Shown here in pieces: positions 62,491 through 64,000 of a stretch of 64,000 bases of DNA. Every line of letters starts with the position of its first letter. The first letter of the stretch is position 1. The notes beneath the pieces are model-generated. The model was given only the letters and a program-made list of their open reading frames with translations. It was not told the origin of the DNA and did no database searches. Origin of the DNA: Homarus americanus (taxonomy: Eukaryota; Arthropoda; Malacostraca; Decapoda; Nephropidae); assembly GCF_018991925.1 (NCBI RefSeq), contig NW_024737068.1, forward strand, positions 10,654,563-10,718,562, written 5' to 3'. A program made the translations under genes and the position numbers.

Positions 62491-64000
62491 AACCTAACCT
62501 AACCTAACCTAACCTCACCTTGCCCCCCCCCCCCACCCAGGCACCCCTGCCCCTACTCCTTACCAATCCATCGGAAAAATCATTAAAAAACGGAAAAAAT
62601 TCGAAAAAATTCGAAAAAAAGGTAAAAAATAGAAAAAATAGGAAAACCTAACCCAACCTAACGTCACCTAACCTAACCTAACTACCAACCTAACCTAACC
62701 GAACCTAACTCCGCCCCCCTCCCCCCACCCAGAACCCCTGCCCCCTACTGCGTACCAATCCATCGGAAAATCTTTAAAAACGGAAAAATTTGAAAAAATA
62801 GCAAAACCTAACCCAACCTAACCTAACCTAACCTAACCTAACCTCACCTTGCCTCCCCCTCCACCGAGGCACCTACCCCCTACTGCGTACCAATCCATCG
62901 GAAAAATCTTTAAAAACGGAAAAATTCGAAAAAAATCGAAAAAAAGGTAAAAAATAGAGAAAAATAGGAAAACCTAACCTAACCTAACCTAACCTAACCT
63001 AACCTAACCTAACCTAACCCCAACCCACCAACCCCTGCCCCTACTGCGTACCAATCCATCGGAAAAATCTTTAAACGGAAAAAATTCAAAAAAATCGAAA
63101 AAAGGTAAAAAAATAGAAAAATAGGAAAACCTAACCCAACCTAACGTCACCTAACCTAACCTAACCTAACCCAACCTAACCTAACCTAACCTAACCTAAC
63201 CTCGTCCCCCTCCCCCCCACCCAGGAACCCCTGCCCCCTACTGCGTACTAATCCATCGTAAAATCTTTAAAAAACCGAAAAAATAGAAAATAGGAAAACC
63301 TAACCCAACCAACCCCAACCACTAACGTCACCTAACCTAACCTAACCTAACCCAACCTAACCTAACCTAACCTAACCTCGCCCCCTCCCCCCACCCAAGA
63401 ACCCCTGCCCCCTACTGCGTACCAATCCATCGGAAAAATCTTTAAAAACGGAAAAATTTGAAAAAATAGCAAAACCTAACTAACCCAACCCTAACTAAAC
63501 TAACCTAACCTAACCTCACCTTGCCTCCCCTCCCCCCACCGAGGCACCCCTGCCCCCCTACTGCGTACCAATCCATCGGAAAAATCTTTAAAAACGGAAA
63601 AAATTCGAAAAAATCGAAAAAAAAATAAAAAATAAATAGGAAAACCTAACCCAACCTAACCTAACCCTAACCTAACCTCTTCCCCCCCTCCCCCCACCCA
63701 GGAACCCCGCCCCCTGCGTACTAATCCATCGAAAAATCTTTAAAAAACGAAAAAATAGAAAAATAGGAAACCTAACCCACCTAACGTCACCTAACCCTAA
63801 CTAACCTAACCCAACCTAACCTAACCTAACCTCGCCCCCCCTCCCCCCACCCAGGAACCCCTGCCTACTGCGTACCAATCCATCGAAAAATCTTTAAAAA
63901 CGGAAAAATTCGAAAAAAATCGAAAAAGGTAAAATAAAAAAAAAACAACCCATCCCACCTAACCTAACCTAACCTAGCAACCTAACCTAACCTAACCTAA
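62490..64000 (+). repeat. composite satellite with CCTAA telomere-type repeats
   Basis: About nine irregular units of 130-200 bp. Each has a (CCTAA)n run with variants (CCCAA, CGTCA), a C-rich block (ccccctccccccaccca), a conserved 'ctgcgtaccaatccatcgg' core and an A-rich tail (aaaaatctttaaaaacgg..., gaaaaataggaaaa). The window ends inside a CCTAA run. CCTAA is the C-strand of the arthropod telomere repeat, but the interspersed blocks make this a subtelomeric or interstitial satellite rather than a bare telomere. Confidence 0.9.

Noticed and set aside
62490..64000. A CRISPR-like array (regular core with variable spacers)
   Set aside because: The units are irregular composite satellite with CCTAA telomere motifs in a eukaryotic window; there are no uniform repeat/spacer lengths and no cas genes.
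62490..64000. A true chromosome end
   Set aside because: CCTAA runs are short and constantly interrupted by other blocks, so this is not a bare telomere, although a telomere could follow outside the window.

Overview
This is eukaryotic, very probably arthropod DNA, and most likely from a decapod crustacean. The right end is rich in CCTAA (the strand complement of the arthropod telomere motif TTAGG). Genes have GT-AG introns, TA and CA microsatellites are abundant, and most of the window is transposons and satellites. The decapod call is inference from this repeat style; arthropod is better supported. One 100-N assembly gap lies at 38698-38797.

Host genes are few. RABIF (Mss4, minus strand, two exons, 8551-9108) and SNRNP35 (U11/U12 35 kDa protein, minus strand, 10270-11025) both look complete and intact. 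Three partial host gene signals lie on the plus strand: an unidentified spliced exon (376-488) inside a large foldback, a 5' coding exon of an FBXL15-like F-box protein (37974-38185), and the last exons of a SOCS-box protein (43018-43593).

Transposable elements fill the rest. 11581-18112 is a decayed DIRS-type tyrosine-recombinase retrotransposon with its inverted terminal repeats and internal complementary region still recognisable. 19975-22990 is a damaged LINE, and 33340-33880 is a fragment of another. 23692-26713 is a damaged hAT-like DNA transposon with an 8-bp target duplication. 29675-31149 is a deleted LTR retrotransposon with further LTR pieces downstream. Pogo/Tigger elements dominate: one copy with an intact 627-residue transposase (48156-51451), five internally deleted relatives (18950, 23068, 27004, 34593, 45414) and a sixth cut by the gap (38392), a second non-autonomous family (36045, 47145 and a fragment at 40733), small elements at 5365 and 44405, and a decayed Tigger1-like transposase at 41506-42691. 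Several sit exactly inside TA microsatellites.

From about 52.65 kb to the end the window is satellite. About 8.3 kb (53500-54178 and 54890-62490) is an A4T4 repeat whose unit alternates between 10 and 11 bp, close to the DNA helical repeat, so it is predicted to be intrinsically curved. It is interrupted by a 0.7-kb dispersed repeat and followed by a composite satellite of CCTAA runs, C-rich blocks and A-rich blocks, suggesting a subtelomeric or other heterochromatic position.

The most unusual observations are: (1) the intact Tigger transposase ends in a perfect PCNA-binding (PIP) box, and its deleted derivatives keep just this tail, in one copy as an open 65-codon frame with its own ATG; (2) the intact Tigger carries an inverted copy of its own right end as its left end; (3) the helically phased A4T4 satellite next to telomere-like repeats.
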